This document shows, piece by piece, positions 47,695 through 56,481 of a DNA stretch of 64,000 nt (its first letter is position 1; every line of letters begins with the position of its first letter). The position numbers and the translations under genes are program-made. The DNA is from Planococcus ruber. GTDB taxonomy: Bacteria > Bacillota > Bacilli > Bacillales_A > Planococcaceae. Below the pieces are notes generated by a model, which was given only the letters and a program-made list of their open reading frames with translations, was not told the DNA's origin and ran no database searches. The DNA is taken from positions 641,395 to 705,394 of the forward strand of contig NZ_JALHAG010000001.1 of NCBI RefSeq assembly GCF_022819085.1, read 5' to 3'.

Positions 47695-49098
47695 ATGAAA
47701 GCATTTATGGACGAAGATTTTCTATTGGAAACCGAAACGGCAAAAACTTTGTATCATGAATTCGCAAAAGACATGCCGATTTTTGACTATCATTGCCATT
47801 TGACGGCCAAGGAAATCGCAGAAAATAAAACCTTCGCGAATTTAGCGGAAATTTGGCTGGACGGCGACCATTACAAATGGCGCGCTTTGCGCAGCAACGG
47901 CGTACCGGAAGAATGGGTGACCGGGGAAGCTGATGACCGGGAGAAATTCCAGAAATGGGCGGAAACCGTTCCTTTCACATTGGGAAACCCGCTTTATCAC
48001 TGGACGCATTTAGAGTTGAAGCGATATTTCGGCATTCACAAACCGCTCAGCCCGAAGACGGCTGATGAAATCTGGGAAGAAGGCAACGCGCTGCTTCAGA
48101 CAGAAGCGTTTACCGCGCAGCAATTGATCAAGCGGTCGAATGTAAAAGGCTTGTGTACGACAGACGACCCTTTGGACGACTTGGCTTACCATAAGCAAAT
48201 CAAAGAAGACGCATCGTTTGATGTCCATGTGTTGCCGACATTCCGGCCGGACGGCGCCTTGACAATCGAAAGCCCTGCATTCAAGGAATGGATTTCCAAC
48301 CTGGAAAAGATTACAGGCTCAGAAGCAAAAACCTTCGCTGGCTTAGTCGAAGGATTGGAAGCACGGGTCCGGTATTTTCATGAGGCAGGCTGCCGCCTGT
48401 CCGACCATGGATTGGACTCGAACTTTTATCTGGAAGCAAGCGAAGCAGAAGTGGAACGCATTTTTGCAAAAGCTTTGGCGGGCTCCCCTTTGGAAAATGA
48501 GGAAATCGTCAAATATAAAACAGCCGTTATGAAAGCCCTAGGCAAAATGTATGCGCAGCACAGCTGGGCGATGCAATTGCATATCGGGGCGCTTAGAAGC
48601 AATAACCGGAAGAAATTAGAGGCCGTCGGGCCGAATACCGGCTTTGATTCGATTCATGATTTTACTTATGCGGAAGATTTATCGAATTTGCTGGATGCAT
48701 TGAATTATGAAGGGGTATTGCCGAAGACGGTTATTTACAATCTCAATCCGCGGGATAACCATATGGTCGCTTCCATGATCGGCAATTTCCAGGAAGAGAT
48801 TCCGGGCAAAATTCAATTCGGTACGGCTTGGTGGTTCAATGACCAGCGCGACGGCATGGAAGAACAGATCAAAATTTTGGCGAATCATGGCTTGCTTGCC
48901 CGCTTTGTGGGCATGCTGACGGATTCGCGAAGCTTCTTGTCCTACACAAGACATGAGTATTTCAGAAGAATTCTTTGCAACATCGTTGGGAAATGGGTTG
49001 AAAACGGGGAATATCCTGCGGATTTCGACATTTTGGAGATCATTATAAAAGATATTTGCTACGGCAATATCGAAGCGTATTTAGCAATAGAGTCCTAG
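47695..49098 (+). CDS. uxaC: Glucuronate (uronate) isomerase
   Basis: A 467-residue enzyme of the amidohydrolase-like UxaC family that converts glucuronate to fructuronate, or galacturonate to tagaturonate. Landmarks: PIFDYHCHLTAKEIAENK (HxH metal motif, about residues 27-44), DHYKWRALRSNG, LCTTDDPLDDL, and the end TDSRSFLSYTRHEYFRRI. Length is as in other members. GGAGGAGGG precedes the ATG. It is followed 18 bases later by uxuA. Confidence 0.96.
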   Translation: MKAFMDEDFLLETETAKTLYHEFAKDMPIFDYHCHLTAKEIAENKTFANLAEIWLDGDHYKWRALRSNGVPEEWVTGEADDREKFQKWAETVPFTLGNPLYHWTHLELKRYFGIHKPLSPKTADEIWEEGNALLQTEAFTAQQLIKRSNVKGLCTTDDPLDDLAYHKQIKEDASFDVHVLPTFRPDGALTIESPAFKEWISNLEKITGSEAKTFAGLVEGLEARVRYFHEAGCRLSDHGLDSNFYLEASEAEVERIFAKALAGSPLENEEIVKYKTAVMKALGKMYAQHSWAMQLHIGALRSNNRKKLEAVGPNTGFDSIHDFTYAEDLSNLLDALNYEGVLPKTVIYNLNPRDNHMVASMIGNFQEEIPGKIQFGTAWWFNDQRDGMEEQIKILANHGLLARFVGMLTDSRSFLSYTRHEYFRRILCNIVGKWVENGEYPADFDILEIIIKDICYGNIEAYLAIES

Positions 49099-49116
49099 GA
49101 TGATTGGGTGATAGAC

Positions 49117-50187
49117 ATGCAAATGGTATTTAGATGGTTTGGAGAAAACGACGATCACATTCCGCTTTCGAATATTAAACAGATACCGGGTGTGACAGGC
49201 ATCGTCTGGGCACTGCATGACCAGGCGCCGGGCGACAAGTGGCCGTTGGATAAGATTCAGGCGGTGAAAACTGAAGCTGACAATTACGGATTCAATATAG
49301 ATGTAGTAGAAAGCGTCAATATCCATGAAGATATTAAGCTTGGGCTGCCTTCGCGGGAGCAGTATATTGAAAATTACAAGGCGACAATTAAAGATTTGGC
49401 TTCTGTCGGCGTAAAGGTTATTTGCTATAACTTCATGCCGGTTTTTGACTGGATCCGCACGGATTTATTCGGAGAAGTCGGAGACGGTTCAACGGCTTTG
49501 TTCTACGAGAAAGCTAAAATCGATGCCATGAAGCCGGAAGAGCTGGTGGCAAATTTTCTTTCCAATGATGAATTTTCATTGCCCGGTTGGGAACCGGAAC
49601 GCCTTGGGCAATTGGCGGAATTGTTTGAAGCCTATCAGAACGTTTCAGAAGAAAAGCTATGGGACAATCTTCAATATTTCCTGCAGCAGGTCATTCCGGT
49701 AGCCGAAGAGAATGGCATCAAAATGGCCATTCATCCGGATGATCCGCCTTGGCCGATTTTCGGCTTGCCGAGAATCATCACAAATCAGGACAATATTAGA
49801 CGGTTCCTGAATCTGGTGGACAGTCCGTCAAACGGCTTGACGTTTTGCAGCGGCTCACTCGGTGCCAATCCGGAAAACGATTTGATCAGCATCGTTAAAG
49901 AATTCGGCGAACGAATTCCTTTTGCGCACATCCGCAACTTGAAGCATTTCAGCAACGGAGATTTTATCGAATCCTCCCATAAAACGAGCGATGGATCCGT
50001 AGACATTGTGGGCATTGTCAAAGCATTCCATGAAATCGGATTTACCGGCTATACACGGCCTGACCATGGCCGCCACATTTGGGACGAAGTGTGCCGTCCG
50101 GGCTACGGGCTATACGACCGTGCGCTTGGCATCATGTATTTATGGGGAATCTGGGATAGCCTGAGCGAAAAAGTAAAAATGAACTAA
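49117..50187 (+). CDS. uxuA: Mannonate dehydratase
   Basis: A 356-residue enzyme that dehydrates D-mannonate to 2-keto-3-deoxygluconate. UxuA features: the N-terminal MVFRWFGENDDHIPL, PGVTGIVWALHD, KMAIHPDDPPWPIFGLPRI (metal-binding His, about residues 203-221), LTFCSGSLGANPEND, and PDHGRHIWDE (about 310-319). I prefer ATG 49117 over GTG 49108, because the family start is close to MxMxFRW. The next two enzymes, KDG kinase and aldolase, are not in this operon and must be elsewhere. Confidence 0.96.
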   Translation: MQMVFRWFGENDDHIPLSNIKQIPGVTGIVWALHDQAPGDKWPLDKIQAVKTEADNYGFNIDVVESVNIHEDIKLGLPSREQYIENYKATIKDLASVGVKVICYNFMPVFDWIRTDLFGEVGDGSTALFYEKAKIDAMKPEELVANFLSNDEFSLPGWEPERLGQLAELFEAYQNVSEEKLWDNLQYFLQQVIPVAEENGIKMAIHPDDPPWPIFGLPRIITNQDNIRRFLNLVDSPSNGLTFCSGSLGANPENDLISIVKEFGERIPFAHIRNLKHFSNGDFIESSHKTSDGSVDIVGIVKAFHEIGFTGYTRPDHGRHIWDEVCRPGYGLYDRALGIMYLWGIWDSLSEKVKMN

Positions 50188-50201
50188 ACCCGATTTAGCC
50201 G

Positions 50202-50235
50202 AAACCACCAAGGAATTTTCCTTGGTGGTTTTATT
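50202..50235 (+). terminator. Terminator of the hexuronate operon
   Basis: AAACCACCAAGG (50202-50213) pairs with CCTTGGTGGTTT (50220-50231), 6-base loop, followed by TATTT. Confidence 0.88.
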
Positions 50236-50325
50236 TAGGGGAAATATCCAATATTCGCCATCCATTCAATCCGGTTCGTGTAAAATAAAGGATAAGGATT
50301 TATGAAGGAGTCGATGTAAAACTTT

Positions 50326-51753
50326 ATGAAACGCTATTTGATGCTTATTGCATACGTTCTTCTTTTCGCAGCATCGCTCTATTATTTTACGGAACAATCG
50401 GCTGGTCCGGTTGTAGAAGACCGCAGCCGGCTGTTGCCTGTAAAAATGAAGGCCATAAAAGCGGGAGACAGCCTTTCTGCCATCCAGCAAATTGTATGGG
50501 ATGCGGACGCTGCCGGCGACGCGATCTCAATTGCCGGCATGCAGCATAGCCAGGGCGGACATACAGAATATCCTGACGGCATCCTTTTGGATATGAAACC
50601 GTATAATGAAATTTTGGCGTTTGATGCTGAAAAGAAAACCATCACGGTCCAAAGCGGGGCTACCTGGGCGGATATTCAGGAACGGATCCATCCATACGGT
50701 TTAGCCCTGAAAGTCAGCCAATCGCAAAATATTTTCACGGTTGGCGGCTCCATCAGCGTGAATGCCCATGGCCTTGATATACGAAACCACGGGCTGATTG
50801 ATACAATCGAATCCATGCGCCTCCTCGACGCAAATGGCGATATCCTGGAAATCAGTGAAGACCAAAATGCGGAGATGTTCAAAGCGGCAGTCGGCGGCTA
50901 TGGTTTGATGGGTGTCATATTGGACGTAACATTAAAACTGACGGACGATGCGCTTTATCAAATCGAATCAGAACAGCTTTCTTACAAGGAGTACAGCGAG
51001 TACTTCAAAGAAATAATTAAAAATGACCAAGTGAAAATGCACTTAGCGCGCATTTCTATTTCGCCGGAATCGTTCCTGGAAGAAATGTATGTGATGAACT
51101 ACAGTGAAGCGGCAGAGCAGGACCTTTTGCGAGAGCCTGAGAAACTGAAAGAAGAGACATTGATTGCCGTGCCGAAATTCTTTTTAGGGCTTGCCCGATT
51201 GAATGATGAAGGGAAAGAGGCGTTCTGGAAAACACAGAAAACCTATGCCAAATCGGTGGACGGGAAAAAGATTTCACGGAATAATGTCATGCGCTCCGAT
51301 TCCGAATTTATGGAGTACAGCCATCCGAAAAATACGGAAGTGCTGCAAGAATATTTTGTCCCGGTGGACAATTTTGAAGCCTATATCGACGATCTAAGAA
51401 AAACTTTAGCCAAGGAAGAATCGTTTAATCTATTGAACATCACGATCCGCTACGTCGAGGAAAATGAGAAAGCTGTGTTGTCCTATGCGAAACAAGATAT
51501 GTTTTCTCTTGTTCTATTAATCAATCAGGGAACCGACAGCGAAAGCATTGAAGATACTGGGAGAGTCATCCGCAACATGATTGATGTCACACTCGATCAT
51601 GAAGGAAGCTACTACTTGCCCTATTATGGTTATCCAACGAAAGAACAGATGGCGGAAGCTTATCCAAGAACGAAAGAATTTTTTGAGCTGAAAAGAAAAT
51701 ACGATCCGGAAGAGCGGTTTATGAACCTTTTCTATGAGGAGTACAAGCAATGA
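50326..51753 (+). CDS. Membrane-anchored FAD-linked oxidase
   Basis: A 475-residue protein with an N-terminal membrane anchor (LIAYVLLFAASLYYF, about residues 5-20). The FAD-binding PCMH domain follows: AISIAGMQHSQGG, LDMKPYNEILAFD, VQSGATWADIQERI, and GGSISVNAHGLDIR then GGYGLMGVILDVTL. The His of GMQHSQGG is at the place where related enzymes attach FAD or bind its phosphate. It resembles sugar or hydroxy-acid oxidases, including DprE1-like proteins, but the substrate is unknown. It overlaps the next gene by four bases, so the two form a pair. Confidence 0.82.
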   Translation: MKRYLMLIAYVLLFAASLYYFTEQSAGPVVEDRSRLLPVKMKAIKAGDSLSAIQQIVWDADAAGDAISIAGMQHSQGGHTEYPDGILLDMKPYNEILAFDAEKKTITVQSGATWADIQERIHPYGLALKVSQSQNIFTVGGSISVNAHGLDIRNHGLIDTIESMRLLDANGDILEISEDQNAEMFKAAVGGYGLMGVILDVTLKLTDDALYQIESEQLSYKEYSEYFKEIIKNDQVKMHLARISISPESFLEEMYVMNYSEAAEQDLLREPEKLKEETLIAVPKFFLGLARLNDEGKEAFWKTQKTYAKSVDGKKISRNNVMRSDSEFMEYSHPKNTEVLQEYFVPVDNFEAYIDDLRKTLAKEESFNLLNITIRYVEENEKAVLSYAKQDMFSLVLLINQGTDSESIEDTGRVIRNMIDVTLDHEGSYYLPYYGYPTKEQMAEAYPRTKEFFELKRKYDPEERFMNLFYEEYKQ

Positions 51754-52304
51754 ACTACCAACGATTTATCGTCTACCAAGGCGCAATTGGCATGGCTTCG
51801 ACCATGATTTTCCCTTTTTATATTTTAATGATCAACAACGTCGGAAATTCGTATTCACAGTTTGGCTGGGCGTATGGGCTGTTTGCATTGACGGCTGCGA
51901 TTTGTTATCCGTTTATCTGTAAACTGGCAGACAAAGTGGGCGATAAGTGGCTGCTTGGCGTTTATTCGTGGGGGATGGCGCTGACGCTGTTGTTTTTCCC
52001 GCTGGCCAATGAAATCTGGCATGTCTATATTCTTCAAGTAATGATGGGCATCTTTGGAGCCGTGCAACGAAATTCCGAGAAAACGGTGCTCGCAAGGCGT
52101 GTCAGTAAAGAGACCGCAGGGAAAGAAATTGGCAAATACCATATCTGGACCTCCATTGCTGCGGCAGCGGCTGTGATCGGAACAGGCTATCTGGTAGACT
52201 TTTTCACCATCTCGAGCATTTTTTATATTGCTTCCGCTGTTTTTGCCTGGAGCGGATTTATCGTCATGAAAAAAGAAAAGGGACTGTCCAGTTTGATGGA
52301 ATAA
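51750..52304 (+). CDS. Half-size MFS-like membrane protein
   Basis: A 184-residue protein with about six helices resembling only one half of an MFS transporter: helix pair with LADKVGDKWLLGVYSWG as the loop motif (about residues 57-73) and a basic loop (SEKTVLARRVSKE) before the last helices. It ends with a normal stop and terminator, and no second half lies downstream, so it is either a stable half-size protein that dimerises or a truncated gene. Translationally coupled to the FAD oxidase by ATGA overlap. Confidence 0.72.
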   Translation: MNYQRFIVYQGAIGMASTMIFPFYILMINNVGNSYSQFGWAYGLFALTAAICYPFICKLADKVGDKWLLGVYSWGMALTLLFFPLANEIWHVYILQVMMGIFGAVQRNSEKTVLARRVSKETAGKEIGKYHIWTSIAAAAAVIGTGYLVDFFTISSIFYIASAVFAWSGFIVMKKEKGLSSLME

Positions 52305-52333
52305 GCCGATTGCCAAGAGCAGTCGGCTTTTTT
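52302..52333 (+). terminator. Intrinsic terminator
   Basis: AGCCGATTGC pairs with GCAGTCGGCT around CAAGA, with a T run behind. Confidence 0.85.
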
Positions 52334-52346
52334 ATTTGAAGTTTTA

Positions 52347-52390
52347 TTGTCTAATATGTCACGACGTGATATAGTCATGGTGTGACATAG
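52347..52390 (+). promoter_or_regulatory. padR promoter with tandem operator repeats
   Basis: -35 TTGTCT (52347-52352) and -10 TATAGT (52370-52375), spacer 17. TCACGACGTGATATAG (52359-52374) and TCATGGTGTGACATAG (52375-52390) are direct repeats of 16 bp, 12 of 16 identical, each holding a TCAY-N3-GTGA dyad. Outer TATGTCAC and GTGACATA form a further inverted pair. They cover the -10 and start region, as expected for PadR self-repression. Confidence 0.65.
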
Positions 52391-52410
52391 TCTGGAAAGA
52401 AGGAATTTTT

Positions 52411-52740
52411 ATGAATGCGGATAAAGTGATGAAAAAATACATCCCGATGACAGAAACGGCGTTTTACATCCTGTTGTCGCTGACAGAGCCGCGGCATGGC
52501 TACGGCATCGTCAAGCATGTCGAAGAGATTTCAGGCACCCGGCTGCATCTGGGTTCAGGGACTGTCTACGGTACATTGACGAAGATGCAGAAAGACGGTG
52601 TCATTACGGTATTTGCCGACGAAGAACGGAAAACGCTTTATGAAATGACGGATCTTGGCAAACAATTAATCCTTGCAGAAATCGGCAGGCTGAAGGAACT
52701 TCATCGGAATGCCGTGAAATACGAGGGGGACTTTTTATGA
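52411..52740 (+). CDS. PadR-family transcriptional regulator
   Basis: A 109-residue winged-helix protein: FYILLSLTEPRHGYGIVKHVEE and LGSGTVYGTLTKMQKDGVI (recognition helix and wing, about residues 49-67). It lacks the long C-terminal helical domain of PadR itself, so it is the short (PadR-s1) type that dimerises through one helix. It overlaps the DUF2812 gene by four bases, a pairing common in Bacillota, in which the membrane protein probably relays a signal. Its own promoter carries matching repeats. Confidence 0.9.
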   Translation: MNADKVMKKYIPMTETAFYILLSLTEPRHGYGIVKHVEEISGTRLHLGSGTVYGTLTKMQKDGVITVFADEERKTLYEMTDLGKQLILAEIGRLKELHRNAVKYEGDFL

Positions 52741-53921
52741 AAAAAATAATAAAACCGTTTTGGAGCTATGACGTTGAACAAACAGAGGATTGGCTGCAAG
52801 AAATGGCTGAGCAAGGATACATTCTGAAAAAATTACACAGAGCATCACGGACTTTCTATTTTGAGCAGGCCGCACCGCAGAACCTTTCATACCGGATCAG
52901 CTTTGATCGGAATCAGGGGCCGGTCCTTGCTTCCCGTTTCTTAGAAAACGGCTGGACGATTGCCGCGGCAAGCGGCAAATGGCAGATCCTTCAAAACAGC
53001 AAGCCGGCAAATGAAATCAAAGCAGCGCCAGTCCGCCAAGGCGTCATCACCCATAACCGGAATGTTTCCTTCGTTTTCTTTGGCCTTCTTTTTTATTTGC
53101 TGGGTGTGCTGCTGGCGAACTTGTCGACGCTTGTTTCCTCCTGGCTGCAAGACGGAACTGTCGCAGTGGAACCAAGTCCGCTATGGGCGATTACCTATCT
53201 GTTTCTGGCGCTGACACTTGGAGCCATCGGCCTGGCCATCTACTCGATTGTTAAAATTAAAAAATCCAATCAGGCGATGCTGCAAAAAGAATCCGGGATA
53301 GCTGCTGCAAAATGGAAGAGCAGCCAGCCAACTCTGGAAATCCCGGAATCCTCTGGCCGCTTTGTGAAAAAGGCCAAGCTTGGCTGGATGTATGCTCCTG
53401 ACCGCTTGGAAAGCTGGCTCGAAAAGATGGAGCAGCAAGGCTATCAGCTGCATCACGTCGGTACGATTGGGACCGTGTTTTATTTTGTAAAAGGTGAACC
53501 CCGGCGCATGAGCTATCACGCTGAATACATGAGCACGGTTGAAAGCAGTTATTTCTCGATTTATGAAGACGCCGGATGGCTGAAAATTTTTGAATCTTGG
53601 TCGGCAATGGAAAAATGGGTGATTTGGTGCCGCGAATATAAAGAAGGCGAAGAAAAACCCCGGATTTATTCGGAGGGAAGCAGCCATTTAAAACGGGCGC
53701 GCCGAATGGCCGGCCTTTACACGGTGCTGTTTTTGCCGCTGCTGTTCATCTATGCAGTGAACGCCAATCGGGAATTTCAGGAGTTCATCAACGAAGGCGC
53801 CGCGCTTTCTTTGTTCGGGCTGCTACCAGCCATTGCCTTTGTCTTATTCCTTAGCTTCATTTACCGGATGTGGGCGTATTATATCCGGTTGAGAAAAAAT
53901 TATTCCGTTTTCCATCGTTAA
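52737..53921 (+). CDS. Membrane protein with two DUF2812 domains
   Basis: A 394-residue protein with an internal duplication. The first DUF2812 unit starts FWSYDVEQTEDWLQEMAEQG (residue 7), the second YAPDRLESWLEKMEQQGYQL (about residue 220); both share the W-L-x-x-M-x-x-x-G-Y pattern. Each is followed by a pair of membrane helices (about 103-125 and 143-163, then 323-340 and 353-372). Usual DUF2812 proteins have one such unit, about 180-200 residues. Probably acts with the PadR-type protein encoded just upstream; the signal is unknown. Confidence 0.82.
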   Translation: MKKIIKPFWSYDVEQTEDWLQEMAEQGYILKKLHRASRTFYFEQAAPQNLSYRISFDRNQGPVLASRFLENGWTIAAASGKWQILQNSKPANEIKAAPVRQGVITHNRNVSFVFFGLLFYLLGVLLANLSTLVSSWLQDGTVAVEPSPLWAITYLFLALTLGAIGLAIYSIVKIKKSNQAMLQKESGIAAAKWKSSQPTLEIPESSGRFVKKAKLGWMYAPDRLESWLEKMEQQGYQLHHVGTIGTVFYFVKGEPRRMSYHAEYMSTVESSYFSIYEDAGWLKIFESWSAMEKWVIWCREYKEGEEKPRIYSEGSSHLKRARRMAGLYTVLFLPLLFIYAVNANREFQEFINEGAALSLFGLLPAIAFVLFLSFIYRMWAYYIRLRKNYSVFHR

Positions 53922-54004
53922 AACGGGCAAGCTTTAAAACTCGCTCTCCTTCTCAAACTGCCCGTATAATGAAGCTATCAACGATTCTTAGAAAGAGGTA
54001 AGCC

Positions 54005-54628
54005 ATGATCATTGTCATCGATAACCATGACTCCTTTACGTACAACTTAGTCCATTATCTGGAACAATTTGATGCCGCGCTTTTGGTATTTCAAAATGAA
54101 CAAATAACAGCAGCTGAAATAATAAAACTGGCGCCTGATTTAATTGTGCTTTCTCCAGGGCCGGGGCGTCCAAAACAGACGGGCGCAACAGGGGAGGTCC
54201 TCTCTGAGCTAAGCATGGAAGTTCCCATTCTTGGCGTCTGCCTGGGCCATCAAACCATCATTGAATATTTTGGAGGGACAGTCGTAAAAGGGCAGCAGCC
54301 AATGCACGGAAAGGTCTCCCTTATAAACCATAACGAAACAGGAGTGTTTGCAGGGGTTGCTTCGCCGACAAGTGTGGCGCGCTACCACTCGCTTGTGGCA
54401 GATGCGGCGAGTTTGCCGGAATTCCTGGAAGTGACAGCTAAGACAGAAGATGGGGTCGTGATGGGCATACGCCACCGTTCGCTGCCAATTACGGGCATAC
54501 AGTTCCACCCGGAATCCGTGAAAACCTTGGAAGGCTTTCAGATGCTGAAGAACTGTTATGAACAGGCAGTCGCTTGGAAAAAAGACCGGCAGGGAGAGTC
54601 AGCGGATGAATCCATATTTGCTTTTTGA
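54005..54628 (+). CDS. pabA: Aminodeoxychorismate/anthranilate synthase glutaminase subunit
   Basis: A 207-residue class I glutamine amidotransferase. Catalytic Cys in LGVCLGHQTI (about residue 79) and the His-Glu of IQFHPESVKT (about 168-172) are present, as is the N-terminal IDNHDSFTYNLVHYL. It passes ammonia to PabB. In Bacillus one such protein may serve both folate and tryptophan synthesis; here it is linked to pabB, so folate is the clear role. The last 23 bases overlap pabB. Confidence 0.93.
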   Translation: MIIVIDNHDSFTYNLVHYLEQFDAALLVFQNEQITAAEIIKLAPDLIVLSPGPGRPKQTGATGEVLSELSMEVPILGVCLGHQTIIEYFGGTVVKGQQPMHGKVSLINHNETGVFAGVASPTSVARYHSLVADAASLPEFLEVTAKTEDGVVMGIRHRSLPITGIQFHPESVKTLEGFQMLKNCYEQAVAWKKDRQGESADESIFAF

Positions 54629-56342
54629 ATTTCGCAACAGCGAAGGAAAGATTGAACCGAAGGTTTTTACGGATCCGGTCGAAATTTTACAGACAGAACG
54701 TTTGGAAGAAATTCCTTTGATGATGGAGAAGATTGAGACTGCCCTCCAAAAAGGATTTTACGCGGCAGGCTATTTGTCTTATGAAGCAGCGCCTGCATTC
54801 AACTCGGCAATGAAAGTGAATAAGTCGGCTGAAATGCCTTTGGCCTGGTTTGGGATCTTTGATCAAGTCCATGCGCAGCAGGCTGAATTTCAGGAAGAAG
54901 AATACAGCGTATCGGAATGGAAAATGGCCAGCTCGAAAAGCCTTTATCAAGAAGGCATCAGCCGGATTAAAACGGCCATTGAAGAAGGGCATACGTATCA
55001 AGTCAATTATACCGAACGGCTGCATGCCGATTTTACGGGCAGCGACCGTTCCTTTTACCGCCAATTGGCCCGCAATCAGCAGGCAGATTACGCCGCTTAT
55101 CTGGATTTAGGGAAGCATCGGATCCTGTCGGCATCGCCCGAATTGTTTTTCCGTATAAAAGACGGGACCATCGAGGCAAAACCGATGAAAGGCACTGCGA
55201 AAAGAGGGCGCACCCTAGCGGAAGATAAGGCAAAAGCGGATGAATTGCTGACTTCTGAAAAAGAGCAGGCGGAAAATTTAATGATCGTTGATTTGCTGCG
55301 AAATGATATAAGCCGGTTGGCGAAAAAAGGAACGGTCCACGTATCGGACCTTTATAAAGTGGAGACATACCCGACGGTGCACCAGTTAACTTCGACCGTT
55401 AAAGCAGAGCTGCAAGATTCCCTGGCCGTCTTTGATTGGTTTACCGCTTTGTTCCCTTGCGGATCGATCACCGGGGCGCCAAAAGTCAGTACGATGGAAT
55501 ACATTGCAGCGCTTGAACAAACTTCCCGGGATGTGTACTGCGGAGCCATCGGATTCATCACGCCTGAAAAAGAGGCGATCTTCAATGTGCCGATCCGCAC
55601 GGTCGTCATCGATGCGGAGAAAGAGACGGCGCGCTACGGTGTCGGAGGCGGAATTACCTGGGATTCGACGTCGGAAGGCGAATATCAGGAATTGTACGCG
55701 AAAGCAGAAGTGCTGACAGCCAGGCGCCCAGAGTTTCAACTGCTCGAATCGTTGAGGCTGGAAGATGGAAAATATCCTTTGATCGACTACCATATGGAAC
55801 GGGTGAAGAATTCTGCGGCGTATTTTTATTTCCCGGGAAATGAAAGAAAGCTGCGCAAGCAGTTGAAAGAATGCGCCAAAGCGCATCCGAAAGGTGTCTA
55901 TAAAGTAAGGCTGCTGCTAAGCAAGACGGGGGAAATAGCAGTAGAGGCGCAGAAAATCACGCCGATAAAGGAGCCGGTTCTCTGTCAATTGGCCCTCGAA
56001 CCGGTAAATAGCCAAAACCCTTTCCTTTTTCATAAAACAACGCACCGGGAAATTTATGAACAGCACGAATCCGAGGTAGAGGGCGTCTTTACCGTCCTTT
56101 TATGGAATGAACAAGGACAGCTGACGGAGTTTGCCATTGGCAATCTTGTCGTGGAGATGAATGGCCGCCTGTATACGCCGCCGGTTGAAAATGGTTTGTT
56201 GGTGGGCACGTATCGGCAATTTCTTCTCGACACCGGCAAAATCGAAGAAAAAGAGATTCATAAAAACGACCTGGCAGAATGTGATGCCATCTGGTTTATC
56301 AATAGTGTGCGCGGATGGCTTAAAACGAAAATCATTCAATAA
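54606..56342 (+). CDS. pabB: Bifunctional aminodeoxychorismate synthase component I and lyase (PabB-PabC fusion)
   Basis: A 578-residue fusion. Residues 1-375 are chorismate-binding PabB (YQVNYTERL, the AKPMKGTAKRGRT region and GSITGAPKVSTMEYI). From about residue 380 to the end is a class IV aminotransferase fold, the PabC lyase, with the PLP lysine in FLFHKTTHREIYE (about residue 478) and EFAIGNLVVE. It makes p-aminobenzoate from chorismate with PabA, for folate. ATG 54606 is preceded by GGGAGAG. Such fusions occur in several Bacillota; the order PabB then PabC is the known one. Confidence 0.92.
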   Translation: MNPYLLFEFRNSEGKIEPKVFTDPVEILQTERLEEIPLMMEKIETALQKGFYAAGYLSYEAAPAFNSAMKVNKSAEMPLAWFGIFDQVHAQQAEFQEEEYSVSEWKMASSKSLYQEGISRIKTAIEEGHTYQVNYTERLHADFTGSDRSFYRQLARNQQADYAAYLDLGKHRILSASPELFFRIKDGTIEAKPMKGTAKRGRTLAEDKAKADELLTSEKEQAENLMIVDLLRNDISRLAKKGTVHVSDLYKVETYPTVHQLTSTVKAELQDSLAVFDWFTALFPCGSITGAPKVSTMEYIAALEQTSRDVYCGAIGFITPEKEAIFNVPIRTVVIDAEKETARYGVGGGITWDSTSEGEYQELYAKAEVLTARRPEFQLLESLRLEDGKYPLIDYHMERVKNSAAYFYFPGNERKLRKQLKECAKAHPKGVYKVRLLLSKTGEIAVEAQKITPIKEPVLCQLALEPVNSQNPFLFHKTTHREIYEQHESEVEGVFTVLLWNEQGQLTEFAIGNLVVEMNGRLYTPPVENGLLVGTYRQFLLDTGKIEEKEIHKNDLAECDAIWFINSVRGWLKTKIIQ

Positions 56343-56351
56343 TTGATCGAA

Positions 56352-56387
56352 AAAAGCTGCAGAAGCGAAATTCTGCAGCTTTTTTAT
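56352..56387 (+). terminator. Terminator of the pab operon
   Basis: AAAAGCTGCAGAA (56352-56364) pairs with TTCTGCAGCTTTT (56371-56383) around GCGAAA, T run behind. Confidence 0.92.
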
Positions 56388-56481
56388 TGTTGCGGTGAAT
56401 CGAATAGCCGATTCTTCAACAGGAAAAATTTTGCTATAATTTTATTATTGAGAAAATACAAGCAAGAGAAGAGGTCATCAC

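Noticed and set aside
53923-53970. ACGGGCA/TGCCCGT inverted repeat before pabA with TATAAT next to it
   Set aside because: The loop is 29 bases and there is no good -35; too weak to list as an operator, though the TATAAT at 53965 may be the pabA -10.
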